A DNA stretch of 5,965 nucleotides from Verrucomicrobiota bacterium (lineage in GTDB: Bacteria; Verrucomicrobiota; Kiritimatiellia; JAAZAB01): assembly GCA_018896395.1 (NCBI GenBank), contig JAHIMN010000272.1, positions 1 through 5,965 on the forward strand, in the 5' to 3' direction. Positions 5,481-5,965 of this stretch are shown one piece after another (position 1 is the stretch's first letter; each line of letters opens with the position of its first letter). The notes beneath the pieces were generated by a model, which made no database searches, was not told the origin of the DNA, and was given only the letters and a program-made list of their open reading frames with translations. The position numbers and the translations under genes are program-made.

Positions 5481-5965
5481 TCAGTCAAGCCGCAGCGAAT
5501 AGCCTTGGAAGTCGCAATTCGTCAGGCCCGCCTCGCGCGCCCAATTCACCGCCTCGTGGTATTCGTCATAGGTGATTGCCCGGGAGATCTCCGGGTACTT
5601 GAACGCTTTGTACATCGGCCGGTATTGCGACATGAGGTTCAGATACGTGTCTTTCGAAAGGTGGGTGGATATCCATTCTATGACTTTTCTGGTTCCGCCG
5701 ACCCGGTTGGGCATGACGAGGTGGCGAATCATCAGTCCCCTGGACATGATTCCATCCGCGGCCGACTTGGCCACTCCCACCTGGCGATTCATTTCCAGGA
5801 GCGCCGCTTTCGCGACCTCGGGATAACTGCGGGCGTCGGAAGAGTATGTTGCCGCCATGGCGCCGTCGGCATACTTGAAATCGGGCAGATAGATGTCGAT
5901 CACGCCGTCCAGCTTTTCCAGGATTTCAAGGCGTTCCCAGCCGCAGGTGTTGTATACAAGCGGCA
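5481..5965 (-). CDS. Radical SAM protein, PflX/COG1313-like (C-terminal part, runs off the right edge)
   Basis: The frame is open to the window edge, so only the last ~160 residues are seen, ending at TGA (5483-5481). The visible protein begins PLVYNTCGWERLEIL...LDGVIDIYLPDFKYADG and continues with YPEVAKAALLEMNRQVG, GLMIRHLVMPN and LNLMSQYRP. These are hallmarks of the pyruvate-formate-lyase-activase-like radical SAM family often annotated PflX or COG1313. The CxxxCxxC iron-sulphur motif of such proteins belongs in the missing N-terminal half. The family presumably carries out S-adenosylmethionine-dependent radical chemistry in the cytosol; its target is not established, and nothing here identifies one. 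A GTG at 5903 could be mistaken for a start, but conserved sequence continues beyond it, so it is an internal valine codon. The gene is convergent with hppA. Confidence 0.9.
   Translation of the reverse strand, partial: PLVYNTCGWERLEILEKLDGVIDIYLPDFKYADGAMAATYSSDARSYPEVAKAALLEMNRQVGVAKSAADGIMSRGLMIRHLVMPNRVGGTRKVIEWISTHLSKDTYLNLMSQYRPMYKAFKYPEISRAITYDEYHEAVNWAREAGLTNCDFQGYSLRLD

Noticed and set aside
5481..5903. Complete 140-residue gene starting at 5903
   Set aside because: The codon there is GTG within conserved sequence (DGVIDIYLPDF), and homologous coding continues to the window edge, so the gene is partial.

Overview
The window looks like chromosomal DNA from a Gram-negative-type environmental bacterium. 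The wording of several genes (the GlmM tail with RYSGTQPICRVMVE, the PhnP-like hydrolase, the H+-PPase with a long secretory-looking N-terminus, the degenerate decamer repeat) reminds me of the PVC group (Kiritimatiellota, Verrucomicrobiota, Lentisphaerota). That placement is from memory of family sequences and is only an inference.

Layout, left to right. Positions 31-61 hold a degenerate 10-bp tandem repeat. Next is a minus-strand gene (76-1392) for an unrecognised 438-residue protein. Its H-x3-D-x5-H and H-x3-D spacing matches the zinc site of phospholipase C / S1-P1 nucleases, and its C-terminal part resembles an NPCBM-type beta domain. Immediately upstream on the same strand lies an unusual junction: the last ~40 codons of glmM (stop at 1420) are fused to the 5' half of a tRNA-Gly gene (1539-1568), which is cut exactly at the end of the 5' anticodon stem. 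About 150 bp further on is a complete minus-strand PhnP-like metallo-beta-lactamase-fold phosphodiesterase gene (1723-2493).

The 476 bp between that gene and the next (2494-2969) are accessory debris plus regulatory sequence. They hold a frameshifted remnant of the N-terminal helix-turn-helix of an IS30-family transposase (minus strand), two copies of a small palindromic repeat in inverted orientation, and a plausible sigma70-type promoter facing right. A strong Shine-Dalgarno follows just before hppA. hppA (2970-5348, plus strand) encodes a full-length membrane-bound pyrophosphatase with all signature motifs and the residues expected of the K+-dependent class. It converges on a minus-strand gene that enters from the right edge (5481-5965, partial). 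That gene encodes the C-terminal ~160 residues of a PflX/COG1313-type radical SAM protein.

No common pathway links the genes. hppA and the phosphodiesterase look like housekeeping genes, divergently arranged around a region that has collected mobile debris. The tRNA-Gly/glmM junction and the A/T-richer 438-residue gene beside it suggest a rearrangement or insertion in the left third. I see no CRISPR array, complete mobile element, defence cluster or intact RNA gene.
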